Below are positions 1 to 6,257 of a DNA stretch of 10,361 nt, in pieces. The stretch lies in the NCBI GenBank assembly GCA_900553135.1, contig USCO01000074.1, positions 1 through 10,361 on the forward strand. The letters are read 5' to 3'. A program made the position numbers and the translations under genes. The notes under the pieces are model-generated. The model was not told the DNA's origin and ran no database searches. It worked only from the letters and a program-made list of their open reading frames with translations. Positions within the stretch are counted from its first letter, which is position 1. Every line of letters begins with the position of its first letter. Source of the stretch: an uncultured Eubacteriales bacterium. GTDB lineage: Bacteria; Bacillota; Clostridia; Oscillospirales; Oscillospiraceae.

Positions 1-565
1 GCGCCCCGATCTCCGCCACGGAGAGGGACGAACGGGTGGAGTAGCCCTTGGAGCGCTGGATCAGCACCGCCTTCACCCGGGGATCGGCGGCCGCTTTGGC
101 CATGCCCTCCAGGTCGGGCTTATTGTCAAGGAGTTCCACTTGACGATACTCCACGCCGTAGTCTTTCAGGGAGCCGTGCCCCTTCTCTGCCGCGCCGATG
201 ACGCCCAGCAGGGTGTCGTAGGGGGCGCCCACGGCGGACACCAGCACGTCCCCCGCCTTCAGGCAGCCGAACAGGGCGCAGGCGATGGCGTGGGTGCCGT
301 TGACGAACTGGATGCGCACCAGAGCAGATTCGGTGCCGAAGATCTGGGCGTAGATCTCGTCCAGCTTGTCCCGGCCCAGGTCGTCGTAGCCGTAGCCGGT
401 GGTACCGGCGAAGTAGCCCTCGGCCACCTTGTGGTCCTGGAAGGCCTCCAGCACCCGCTGGGTGTTCTCCTGGGCGATGGCGTCGATGCGGTCAAACTGC
501 TCCCGCAGCTCGGCCTGGGCCTGCTCCCCCAGGCTTCTCACTTGCTTGCTAATGTGTAAACTCAT
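1..565 (-). CDS. Methionine gamma-lyase family PLP enzyme (YnbB / 'aluminium resistance protein' type), 3' end cut by window
   Basis: The first 188 codons are visible, starting at the ATG at 565; the remaining half or more lies beyond base 1. It matches the PF06838-type Met_gamma_lyase family (B. subtilis YnbB relatives), fold-type I pyridoxal-phosphate enzymes related to cystathionine lyases. What is seen: an N-terminal helical stretch rich in Glu/Gln, then GYGYDDLGRDKLDEIYAQIF (residues 57-76) and FVNGTHAI (87-94), both hallmarks of the family, followed by LKAGDVLVSAVGAPYDTL, the start of the large PLP domain. The PLP-binding lysine is expected downstream, off the window. AAGGA motifs precede the ATG. 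The gene lies 34 bases after the last M42 peptidase gene and is probably the end of the murD operon. The natural substrate of this family is poorly known; sulfur amino acid cleavage is the family guess. Confidence 0.9.
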   Translation of the reverse strand, partial: MSLHISKQVRSLGEQAQAELREQFDRIDAIAQENTQRVLEAFQDHKVAEGYFAGTTGYGYDDLGRDKLDEIYAQIFGTESALVRIQFVNGTHAIACALFGCLKAGDVLVSAVGAPYDTLLGVIGAAEKGHGSLKDYGVEYRQVELLDNKPDLEGMAKAAADPRVKAVLIQRSKGYSTRSSLSVAEIGA

Positions 566-599
566 ATTCCTTGTCAGTCCTTGTATCTGTTGATATTGG

Positions 600-1595
600 T
601 TAGTCCAGAGCGCTGGTCACGAAGGCGGACAGCAACTGCACGCAGCGCTGGGCGTCCTCCAGGCTGGCCATCTCCACGGGGGTGTGGATGTACCGGCAGG
701 GCACAGAGACGCCCCCGGTGAGAACCCCCAGCCGGGCGGCCTGGACGGCTCCGGCGTCGGTGCCGCCCGCCCGCATGATGTCCCGCTGCACGGGGATGTC
801 CTGCTCCTTGGCCAGGCGCTCCAGGGTCTGGACCACCTGGGGGTGGCAGATCACTGAGGAGTCCATGACCTTTACCGCGGCCCCCTTGCCCAGCTGCACG
901 GTGCCGCAGCGCTCCGTGCCCGGGGTGTCGTCCACGTCGGTGACGTCCACGGCCAGGGCCCAGTCCGGGGCGATGGACCAGGCGGCGGTGCGGGCCCCTC
1001 GCAGGCCCACCTCCTCCTGAGCGGTAAAGACCAGGGAGAGATCGTTGGGGGTTTCTTTCAAACTCTCCAGCACTTTCAGGAGAATGGCACAGGCGATGCG
1101 GTTATCAAGGTAAGGGGAAACTACTTTATCCCCATTGCAGAACGTGGGGCTGTCGTAGACGGCGGTGTCCCCCACCTGGACCATGGACAGGGCTTCCTCC
1201 CGGCTCTTGGCGCCGATATCCACATAGCAGGCGTCCAGCTTCAGACCCTTGTCCTCCGCCTTCTCCTCCTTGACAAAGACGCCCCGCACCCCGTTCTGGA
1301 AGCGCACGGGGGTGTACAGAGCCTCCACAGGGGCCACGCCCCCCAGCTTGCCCACCCGGAGGAAGCCCTCCTCCTCCACGTGGGTGACGATGAAGCCGAT
1401 GGAGTCCATGTGGGCGCAGAGCATCACCTTGGGGCCCTGGCCCGGCTTGTGGACGATGAGGTTGCCCAGGGTGTCGGTGGTGATCTCCTGGGCGTAGGGG
1501 GCGGCCAGACGGGCGATGACCTCCCGCACGCCCCCCTCGTTCCCCGAGGGGCCGTGGGCGGCGGTGAGGGTTTGGATCAAGTCAAACAGTTCCAT
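600..1595 (-). CDS. M42 family metallopeptidase, copy A (TET/glutamyl-aminopeptidase type)
   Basis: 331 residues, about the normal length. M42 enzymes are cytoplasmic two-metal aminopeptidases that usually form dodecameric tetrahedra and trim short peptides. Expected metal and catalytic residues are all present: H62 and D64 in CAHMDSIG, bridging D164 in YLDNR, catalytic base E194 and ligand E195 in TAQEEVG, D217 in AVDVTD, and H304 in RYIHTP. The substrate-loop motif is AGGTDAG (276-282), the standard form. The lid (PDZ-like) domain should be roughly residues 70-150. The start at 1595 follows TAAGGAGG, in which the stop codon of copy B (1613) is part of the ribosome binding site, though the spacing to the ATG is long (12 bases). 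It is the third of three tandem paralogs. Specificity (acidic, neutral or basic N-termini) cannot be read from sequence with confidence. Confidence 0.94.
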   Translation of the reverse strand: MELFDLIQTLTAAHGPSGNEGGVREVIARLAAPYAQEITTDTLGNLIVHKPGQGPKVMLCAHMDSIGFIVTHVEEEGFLRVGKLGGVAPVEALYTPVRFQNGVRGVFVKEEKAEDKGLKLDACYVDIGAKSREEALSMVQVGDTAVYDSPTFCNGDKVVSPYLDNRIACAILLKVLESLKETPNDLSLVFTAQEEVGLRGARTAAWSIAPDWALAVDVTDVDDTPGTERCGTVQLGKGAAVKVMDSSVICHPQVVQTLERLAKEQDIPVQRDIMRAGGTDAGAVQAARLGVLTGGVSVPCRYIHTPVEMASLEDAQRCVQLLSAFVTSALD

Positions 1596-1612
1596 AAAAT
1601 GGGGGTTCCTCC

Positions 1613-2638
1613 TTACAGTCCCTGAGCCACCCGGGCCACAAACAGCCGGGTCAGGCTCAGCATGTCCTGAAAATCCTGGATGCTGCCCACGCTGGCGGGG
1701 GCGTGGAGATAGCGCACGGCGGCGGACACAGCGGCCACCCGGACCCCCTGCTTGGTGCGCTGGATGGTGCGGGCGTCGTTGCCCCCGGCGATATACTCCT
1801 TGGTCTGCCAGGGGATGTGGTTGTCCTGAGCCAGACCCCGCAGGGTCTCAAACAGTCCCCGGTCGTAGATGGTGCCCCCGTCCATGTAGGAGATGACGGG
1901 GCCCTTCCCCGGGGCGCACACCCGGCGGTGGCCCTCCACGGAGGGCAGATCGGCGGCGGTGGTGGTCTCCAGCACCAGGGCGATGTCGGGGGTCACCGAG
2001 AAGGCGGCGCCGAAGGCGCCACGGGTGCCCACCTCCTCCTGGGCGGTAAAGACGAAGGTCACGTCCATGGGCAGCTCCTCTTTCAGGAGAGTGAGGAGCA
2101 CCGCGCAGCCCACACGGTCGTCAATGGCCTTGGCCTTGTAAAGCCCCTGGCCAAAGGACTCAGGTTGGCAGACAAAGGAGCCGTAGGTGCCCAGGGGCAC
2201 GCGCTCCAGGGCCTCCTCCCGGCTCTTGGCGCCAATGTCCAGATAGAGGCTGTCCGTCTTGGGGACCTTCTTCATGTCCTCCTTGGACAGCATGTGAATG
2301 GCCTTCATCCCGATGACGCCGGGGACGTTGTCCGGACCCAGGACCACCTGCTTGCCCAGGGCCACCCGGCGGTCCACGCCGCCTACAAAGTCGAAGCGAA
2401 GGAATCCGTCCTCGGTGGCCCGGGTAACGATGAGCCCCACCTCATCCATGTGGGCGCAGAGCATGAGCCGCTGCTTGCCCGGGGTCTTGCCCTTCTTCTC
2501 GATGATGAGGTTGCCCAGAGGGTCGGTGCGCATCTGGTGGGCCCAGGGCCGGGCCTGGTCGGCCAGGAAGGCGCGGACCCGGTCCTCGTCGCCGGACACC
2601 CCGTTCAGCGCGCACAGTTCATTCAAAAGCTGGAGCAT
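1613..2638 (-). CDS. M42 family metallopeptidase, copy B
   Basis: 341 residues, full length. Metal and catalytic residues: H63 and D65 in CAHMDEVG, D173 in AIDDR, E201 (base) and E202 in TAQEEVG, E224 in LVLETTTAAD where copies A and C have Asp, and H312 in RYLHAP. The substrate loop reads GGNDAR (285-290). The Glu ligand, the GGND loop and the YMDGGTIYD segment (251-259) together place it in a different M42 subgroup from its neighbours. The start codon lies inside the end of copy C: the 16-base overlap, plus AAGGAGG seven to eight bases upstream of the ATG, suggests translational coupling. It is probably a cytoplasmic aminopeptidase working on peptides, alone or in a mixed TET particle with its neighbours; the latter is inference from other TET systems. 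Confidence 0.93.
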   Translation of the reverse strand: MLQLLNELCALNGVSGDEDRVRAFLADQARPWAHQMRTDPLGNLIIEKKGKTPGKQRLMLCAHMDEVGLIVTRATEDGFLRFDFVGGVDRRVALGKQVVLGPDNVPGVIGMKAIHMLSKEDMKKVPKTDSLYLDIGAKSREEALERVPLGTYGSFVCQPESFGQGLYKAKAIDDRVGCAVLLTLLKEELPMDVTFVFTAQEEVGTRGAFGAAFSVTPDIALVLETTTAADLPSVEGHRRVCAPGKGPVISYMDGGTIYDRGLFETLRGLAQDNHIPWQTKEYIAGGNDARTIQRTKQGVRVAAVSAAVRYLHAPASVGSIQDFQDMLSLTRLFVARVAQGL

Positions 2639-3669
2639 AGGGCGTCCTCCTTTCCCAGATCCCGCAAAAAGGCGGCCAGCAGGCGGGCGCAGGCGGCCAT
2701 ATCCCCCTTGTGGGCGGTCTCCATGGGGGTGTGCATATACCGCAGGGGCAGCGACAGCACCGCCGTGGCCACCCCCTGGCGGCTGACCTGCATGGGCCAG
2801 CCGTTGGTACCCGAGGAGCCCGACATGACCTCCAGCTGGCAGGGGATGTCCAACTCCTTGCCCTTATCCAGCAGGCGCTGAGCCATCCAGCGGGTGCAGT
2901 TGGGGCCCAGGCCTACCACGGGGCCATCCCCCAGGGGGAAGGTCTTGTCCTTGGAGGCGTCGGGGGAATCACCGTGGGTCACGTCCACCGCCACGCAGCA
3001 CTGGGGACAGGCCCCGTAGGCGGCGGTCACCGCGCCCAGGCTGTGGGTCTCCTCCTGGACGCTGCCCAGTACCACCAGGTCCACGTCCAGCTCCTCCCCT
3101 TTCAGCTGCTCCAGGGTGTCCAGCAAAATGGCAAAGCAGGCCCGGTCGTCCAGGGCCTTGCCGCACACCAGGTCCTCTCCCAGGGGAAAGCACCCCGTCC
3201 GATAAACGGCCGGGGTGCCAATGGGGACCAGGCGCTGGGCCTGCTCCTGAGACAGGCCCACATCTACATAAAGCTCAGAAATGGGCACCGAGCGGTCCAT
3301 GTCCTCCCGGGACTGGATGTGGGGGGGCAGACAGGCCGCCACCCCGTGGACCGGGGGCTGGGTGAGGAAGGTGAGCTCCCGGTCGGGGAGCATTCTGGGG
3401 TCCACGCCGCCCAGCGGGGCGATGCGCAGATACCCTTCCTCGTGGCCGGTGACCAGAAAGCCGATCTCGTCCAGGTGGGCGTCCAGCAGCACCTTGGGGG
3501 CCCCTGCCTTGCCGCAGGAGCGCAGGCCCACCACGCTGCCCATACGGTCCACCGTCACCTCGTCCACCAGGGGCCGCAGCAGCTCTGCGGCGGCGGCGGT
3601 GACCTCCGATTCAAAGCCGCTGGGCCCGTTCAGGGCACACAGCTGCTCCAATGTCGCCTGATAATCCAA
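2623..3669 (-). CDS. M42 family metallopeptidase, copy C, TTG start
   Basis: 348 residues counted from a TTG codon at 3669. There is no ATG nearby in frame, and TTTAGGAGG sits eight bases upstream, so TTG is the well-supported start. Metal and catalytic residues: H65 and D67 in DAHLDEIG, D174 in KALDDR, E206 (base) and E207 in SVQEETHSLG, D229 in AVDVTHGD, and H313 in RYMHTPMET. The substrate loop is SGTNGW (286-291): the usual Asp of the GTDA-type motif is Asn here. It is the first of the three M42 genes, 17 bases after murD, and overlaps copy B by 16 bases. The last eight residues (EDALCSSF) are encoded over the copy B ribosome binding site. The family is clear; whether the Asn changes activity or specificity is unknown. 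Confidence 0.93.
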   Translation of the reverse strand: MDYQATLEQLCALNGPSGFESEVTAAAAELLRPLVDEVTVDRMGSVVGLRSCGKAGAPKVLLDAHLDEIGFLVTGHEEGYLRIAPLGGVDPRMLPDRELTFLTQPPVHGVAACLPPHIQSREDMDRSVPISELYVDVGLSQEQAQRLVPIGTPAVYRTGCFPLGEDLVCGKALDDRACFAILLDTLEQLKGEELDVDLVVLGSVQEETHSLGAVTAAYGACPQCCVAVDVTHGDSPDASKDKTFPLGDGPVVGLGPNCTRWMAQRLLDKGKELDIPCQLEVMSGSSGTNGWPMQVSRQGVATAVLSLPLRYMHTPMETAHKGDMAACARLLAAFLRDLGKEDALCSSF

Positions 3670-3686
3670 TCCGGGGACCTCCTAAA

Positions 3687-5069
3687 TCACAGATTGCGCA
3701 CCAGTTCCTTGAACACCTGGCCGCGCTCCATAAAGTTCTTGAAGTGGTCAAAGGCGGCGCAGGCGGGAGAAAGCACCACCACATCGCCGGCCTTGGCGTC
3801 GGCGTGGGCGGCGGCCACCGCGGCGGCCAGATCCTCCGTCTCCTGCACCTTCAGGCCGCTCTCGGCAAAGCCGGGGGCCTGCTCCACCGCCTGGCGGATG
3901 GCCTGGGCGGTATTGCCGGTGAGGTAAAGAGCCTTTACATGGCCCACGATCTCCTCACCCAGCTGGGTGAAGGGCACGCCCTTGTCGTAGCCTCCGGCGA
4001 TGAGCATGATCTTCTGGGGGAAGGAGGCCAGGCAGGCCATGGTGCGGCTGGGGCTGGTGCCGATGGAGTCGTTGTAGTAGCGCACGCCGTCCAGCTCCCG
4101 CACCAGCTCGATGCGGTGCTCCACGCCCTTGAAGCGCTGGGCCACGGCCCGCACGCACTTGTCGGGGACCAGGCCGTCCACGGCGGCGATGGCGGCCATG
4201 TAGTTTTCGATGTTGTGCACGCCGGGCAGCTGGATCATGTCCAGGGGGAGCACCTCCCGGTTGCCCATCTCGTTGGTGAGCCAGATGGCGCCGTCCCGGA
4301 TATAGACGCCCTCCTCCAGGCGCTCCTTGCGGCTGAACCAGGTGACGGGGCACACGGCCTCGGCGGCCATGGAACGGGTCACCTCGTTGTCGTAGTTCAG
4401 AACCAGCCGGTCATTGGGAGACTGGTGCAGGAAGATGTTCTTCTTGGCCTGGGTGTACTCCTCCATGGTGTGGTGGTAGTCCAGGTGGTTGGGGGCCAGG
4501 TTGGTGATGACGGCGATGTGGGGGCTCTGCTCCATGGTCATGAGCTGGAAGGAGGACAGCTCCAAAACGGCGTAGTCCTCGGGCTCCATGTCGGCCACGT
4601 CGGGCAGCAGAGGCTTGCCGATGTTGCCGCCCACGTAGACATTCTTCCCCGCTTCCTTCAAAAATTCCGAAATAATGGTGGTGGTAGTGGTCTTTCCGTC
4701 GCTGCCGGTGACAGCCACCAGGTGGCTGGGGCAGGTCTGGAAAAAGACCTCCATCTCCGAGCTGATGGACAGTCCGCGCTCCAGGGCGTTGGCCAGCTGG
4801 GGGGTGTTGGGGCTCAGGCCCGGGGTGCGGAAAATGATATCCTCGTGCAGGTTTTCCAGATAGCCGGGGCCCAGGACCAGCTTAGCTCCCAGACTCTCCA
4901 GCTCCTGGGCCAGGTCGGAGACCTTCTCCCGGGGGGACTTATCCCGCACGGTGACCTTGACACCCGCCCGCAGCAGCATTTTGATGAGGGGCACATTGCT
5001 GATGCCCATGCCGATGACGGTAACGGGGCGGTCTCTTAATTCTTCCAGATATTCGCTGATGGTGGACAT
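3687..5069 (-). CDS. murD: UDP-N-acetylmuramoylalanine--D-glutamate ligase (MurD)
   Basis: Cytoplasmic Mur ligase that adds D-glutamate to UDP-MurNAc-L-Ala using ATP, the second amino acid step of peptidoglycan precursor synthesis. From the ATG at 5069 it is 460 residues, normal for MurD. Seen: an N-terminal Rossmann-like domain with VTVIGMGISN (16-25), the ATP P-loop TGSDGKTTTT (111-120), LAPNHLDYHH (171-180), a probable carbamylated lysine K189 in YTQAKKN, and the C-terminal domain with YYNDSIGTSP and LIAGGYDKG. The open frame runs 20 codons further upstream, but GGGAGG lies nine bases before the ATG at 5069, and the promoter transcript would begin near 5101, inside that extension. It leads the M42 operon rather than sitting in a dcw cluster with mraY, ftsW and murG. 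Confidence 0.96.
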   Translation of the reverse strand: MSTISEYLEELRDRPVTVIGMGISNVPLIKMLLRAGVKVTVRDKSPREKVSDLAQELESLGAKLVLGPGYLENLHEDIIFRTPGLSPNTPQLANALERGLSISSEMEVFFQTCPSHLVAVTGSDGKTTTTTIISEFLKEAGKNVYVGGNIGKPLLPDVADMEPEDYAVLELSSFQLMTMEQSPHIAVITNLAPNHLDYHHTMEEYTQAKKNIFLHQSPNDRLVLNYDNEVTRSMAAEAVCPVTWFSRKERLEEGVYIRDGAIWLTNEMGNREVLPLDMIQLPGVHNIENYMAAIAAVDGLVPDKCVRAVAQRFKGVEHRIELVRELDGVRYYNDSIGTSPSRTMACLASFPQKIMLIAGGYDKGVPFTQLGEEIVGHVKALYLTGNTAQAIRQAVEQAPGFAESGLKVQETEDLAAAVAAAHADAKAGDVVVLSPACAAFDHFKNFMERGQVFKELVRNL

Positions 5070-5107
5070 ATACGCCCGCCTCCCATCTTTTTCATGATAA
5101 CTGATTA

Positions 5108-5136
5108 ATGATACCACATCCGGGGGCAAATTTCAA
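5108..5136 (-). promoter_or_regulatory. Sigma-A type promoter for the murD operon
   Basis: On the minus strand TTGAAA (5136-5131) and TATCAT (5113-5108) are separated by exactly 17 bases. Transcription would begin near 5101, about 30 bases before the murD start codon, leaving a short leader. The boxes match five of six bases each to the consensus. The assignment is by eye; it faces away from the rnpB promoter. Confidence 0.75.
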
Positions 5137-5166
5137 CGCGGGAAGGGGGATTCCGGTCAAAATCAT

Positions 5167-5195
5167 TTGACACAGCGGGGAAATTCCTGTATCAT
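5167..5195 (+). promoter_or_regulatory. Sigma-A type promoter for rnpB
   Basis: A perfect TTGACA (5167-5172) and TATCAT (5190-5195) are separated by 17 bases. The predicted start, about seven bases after the -10 box, coincides with the first base of the P1 helix of RNase P RNA at 5202, which supports both calls. Confidence 0.85.
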
Positions 5196-5201
5196 AGGAG
5201 G

Positions 5202-5551
5202 GCAAGTAAGCTGGACAGCCGCGCGGACGGGGCGAAAGGCCCGCCCGTGAGGAAAGTCCGGGCTCCGCAGGGCAAGGATAACGGGTAACACCCGCCGGGG
5301 GCGACCCTAGGAAAAGTGCAACAGAGATATACCGCTGGCCGTTTCGGCCAGTAAGGGTGGAAAGGCGAGGTAAGAGCTCACCCGACGGCTGGGAACAGTC
5401 CGTCGCTGTAAACTCTATCCGGAGCAACGCCGTGGAGGGACACATAGGCCGGCCCGGCCGTCCCGGGGAGGCGGCTTGAGCGTATCGGCAACGGTGCGTC
5501 GAGATAGATGGCTGTCTTAAAAGACAGAACCCGGCTTACAGGTTTACTTGC
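5202..5551 (+). ncRNA. rnpB: RNase P RNA, bacterial class A
   Basis: Catalytic RNA of ribonuclease P, which removes 5' leaders from tRNA precursors. Seen: the 5' conserved block GAGGAAAGTCCGGGCTCC (5249-5266), ACAGAGATATACCG (5321-5334), GGTAAGAGCTCACCC (5369-5383), and the 3' block ACAGAACCCGGCTTACAG (about 5525-5542) that pairs back to the first block as P4. The ends were set by the P1 helix: GCAAGTAA at 5202-5209 pairs perfectly with TTACTTGC at 5544-5551. About 350 bases is typical of class A. It is the only plus-strand gene in the window, has its own promoter and terminator, and is divergent from murD. Open frames on the opposite strand here are not genes. Confidence 0.97.
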
Positions 5552-5564
5552 ACCAGAAGAGAAG

Positions 5565-5590
5565 GCACACGTTTGGGCGTGTGCTTTTTT
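5565..5590 (+). terminator. Intrinsic terminator of rnpB
   Basis: GCACACG (5565-5571), a six-base loop TTTGGG and CGTGTGC (5578-5584) form a perfect seven-base-pair stem, followed by six T. It starts 14 bases after the end of rnpB and ends eight bases before the stop codon of the convergent gene. Confidence 0.9.
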
Positions 5591-5597
5591 CTTGCCC

Positions 5598-6041
5598 TTA
5601 ACGTCCCTCCTGCCCTTTTCTGCGCCAGGGCGGCAGAGAGTCCCCCGGCTTCTCCTGGGCCCGCAGCTCCTCCATCAGCTGGCGCAGGGACTCGTTATCC
5701 TGGCGGGCTGTGGGGCTGGCGGGGGTGTCTGGGCTCTGGAGCGGGAGTGCCCCTCCCCTGCCCTCCTGGCGGCGGCGCAGGGCGGCCTGCTGGCGGTTCT
5801 GCCAGCGCTGGGTGTCCCGGGCGATGTTGAGACACACGGAGAAGCAGGCGGTCTGGGCCTGGGGGGTGAGCTGGGGGTAGCCCTCCAGCACCTGGGGGAT
5901 GTCAGCCCCTGGGTCCCGGGCGATGCGCTGGGCGTAGTCGAACACGGCGGTGAGCAGCCAGCCCCTCTGCTCCGGGGGCAGGCTGAGGAGCATGGGGGCG
6001 TTGTCAAAGTACAAAACGAAGCTGAGTTTTTGATTTTCCAT
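5598..6041 (-). CDS. DUF6291-like small protein of unknown function
   Basis: 147 residues. The N-terminal part (KLSFVLYFDNAPMLLSLPPE, then RGWLLTAVFDYAQRI, residues 5-40) has the layout I associate with DUF6291 domain proteins: a beta strand SFVLY, a short helix, and an acidic or Pro-containing turn before a second helix. Such proteins are often found in phages and integrated elements, sometimes next to DnaD-like replication genes. Residues 75-147 are Gln, Arg, Glu and Pro rich (RWQNRQQAALRRRQEG), probably a helix followed by a disordered tail. No catalytic motif, signal peptide or membrane segment is seen. The start is firm: AGGAGG is seven bases before the ATG at 6041. The gene stands alone between yebC and rnpB, convergent with rnpB, and downstream of an unusual pentamer repeat. 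I saw no good promoter. Domain assignment is from memory of the family pattern; function is unknown. Confidence 0.75.
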   Translation of the reverse strand: MENQKLSFVLYFDNAPMLLSLPPEQRGWLLTAVFDYAQRIARDPGADIPQVLEGYPQLTPQAQTACFSVCLNIARDTQRWQNRQQAALRRRQEGRGGALPLQSPDTPASPTARQDNESLRQLMEELRAQEKPGDSLPPWRRKGQEGR

Positions 6042-6110
6042 TTAAATTCCTCCTTTACCATAGGCGGGCAAAGGGGGAAAATTGCCTGTTTGCGTACAAC
6101 TTGACCTGTG

Positions 6111-6171
6111 TAAAGTAAAGTTAAGTTCAGTAAAGTAAAGTCATTGTTATGTCAGGTTAAGTTATGTCACG
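6111..6171. repeat. Degenerate pentanucleotide tandem repeat (TNANG, 12 units)
   Basis: Read on the plus strand from 6111 the sequence splits into units TAAAG, TAAAG, TTAAG, TTCAG, TAAAG, TAAAG, TCATTG, TTATG, TCAGG, TTAAG, TTATG, TCACG. All begin with T and end with G, and all but the seventh are exactly five bases. Twelve bases (GTAAAGTAAAGT, 6110-6121) recur exactly at 6130-6141. The block is AT-rich inside a GC-rich region and lies 70 bases upstream of the DUF6291-like start codon and 33 bases past the yebC terminator. It does not encode a recognisable protein on either strand. Confidence 0.8.
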
Positions 6172-6173
6172 GT

Positions 6174-6190
6174 GCCGCAGGCTGTGCGGC
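6174..6190. repeat. Short perfect inverted repeat
   Basis: GCCGCA (6174-6179) and TGCGGC (6185-6190) flank a five-base loop, just beside the pentamer array and 14 bases from the yebC terminator. It has no T-tract, so it is not an intrinsic terminator on its own. Its role is unknown, and a six-base stem can be chance in GC-rich DNA. Confidence 0.4.
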
Positions 6191-6203
6191 GGCGCAGAGA
6201 GAG

Positions 6204-6231
6204 AAAAAAGAGACCGTCCGAAGACGGTCCC
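6204..6231 (-). terminator. Intrinsic terminator of yebC
   Basis: On the minus strand GACCGTC, a TTCG tetraloop and GACGGTC form a perfect stem, extendable by a G-T and a G-C pair, followed after TC by six T (6209-6204). The UUCG loop is a typical stabilising tetraloop. It lies 27 bases after the yebC stop codon. Confidence 0.93.
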
Positions 6232-6257
6232 TTTCCTGTTCGTGCTGTGGGGAGAAA

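Noticed and set aside
212..230. GTAGGGGGCGCCC string resembling the REP-like head; a similar one is near 1494-1506
   Set aside because: Both lie inside conserved coding sequence and do not form the head-plus-hairpin layout; coincidence in GC-rich DNA.
3651..5039. Long plus-strand open frame of 462 codons opposite murD
   Set aside because: It is the mirror of a conserved gene in GC-rich DNA; its composition (Val, Gly, His, Leu rich) is typical of antisense frames and it has no ribosome binding site or recognisable domain.
5070..5129. Longer murD start giving 20 extra residues
   Set aside because: The extension crosses the murD -10 box and predicted transcript start, lacks a ribosome binding site, and does not look like MurD; GGGAGG supports 5069.
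5092..5445. Minus-strand open frame of 117 codons
   Set aside because: It is the complement of rnpB and the divergent promoter region; the RNA gene explains the sequence.
5675..6061. Alternative frame overlapping the DUF6291-like gene (128 codons)
   Set aside because: Pro, Ser and Arg rich shadow frame without a ribosome binding site; the 147-codon frame has AGGAGG and a family-like N-terminus.
6042..6140. Promoter for the DUF6291-like gene on the minus strand
   Set aside because: Several TTTACT/TTTACA strings occur in the repeat, but none has an acceptable -10 box at 16-18 bases.
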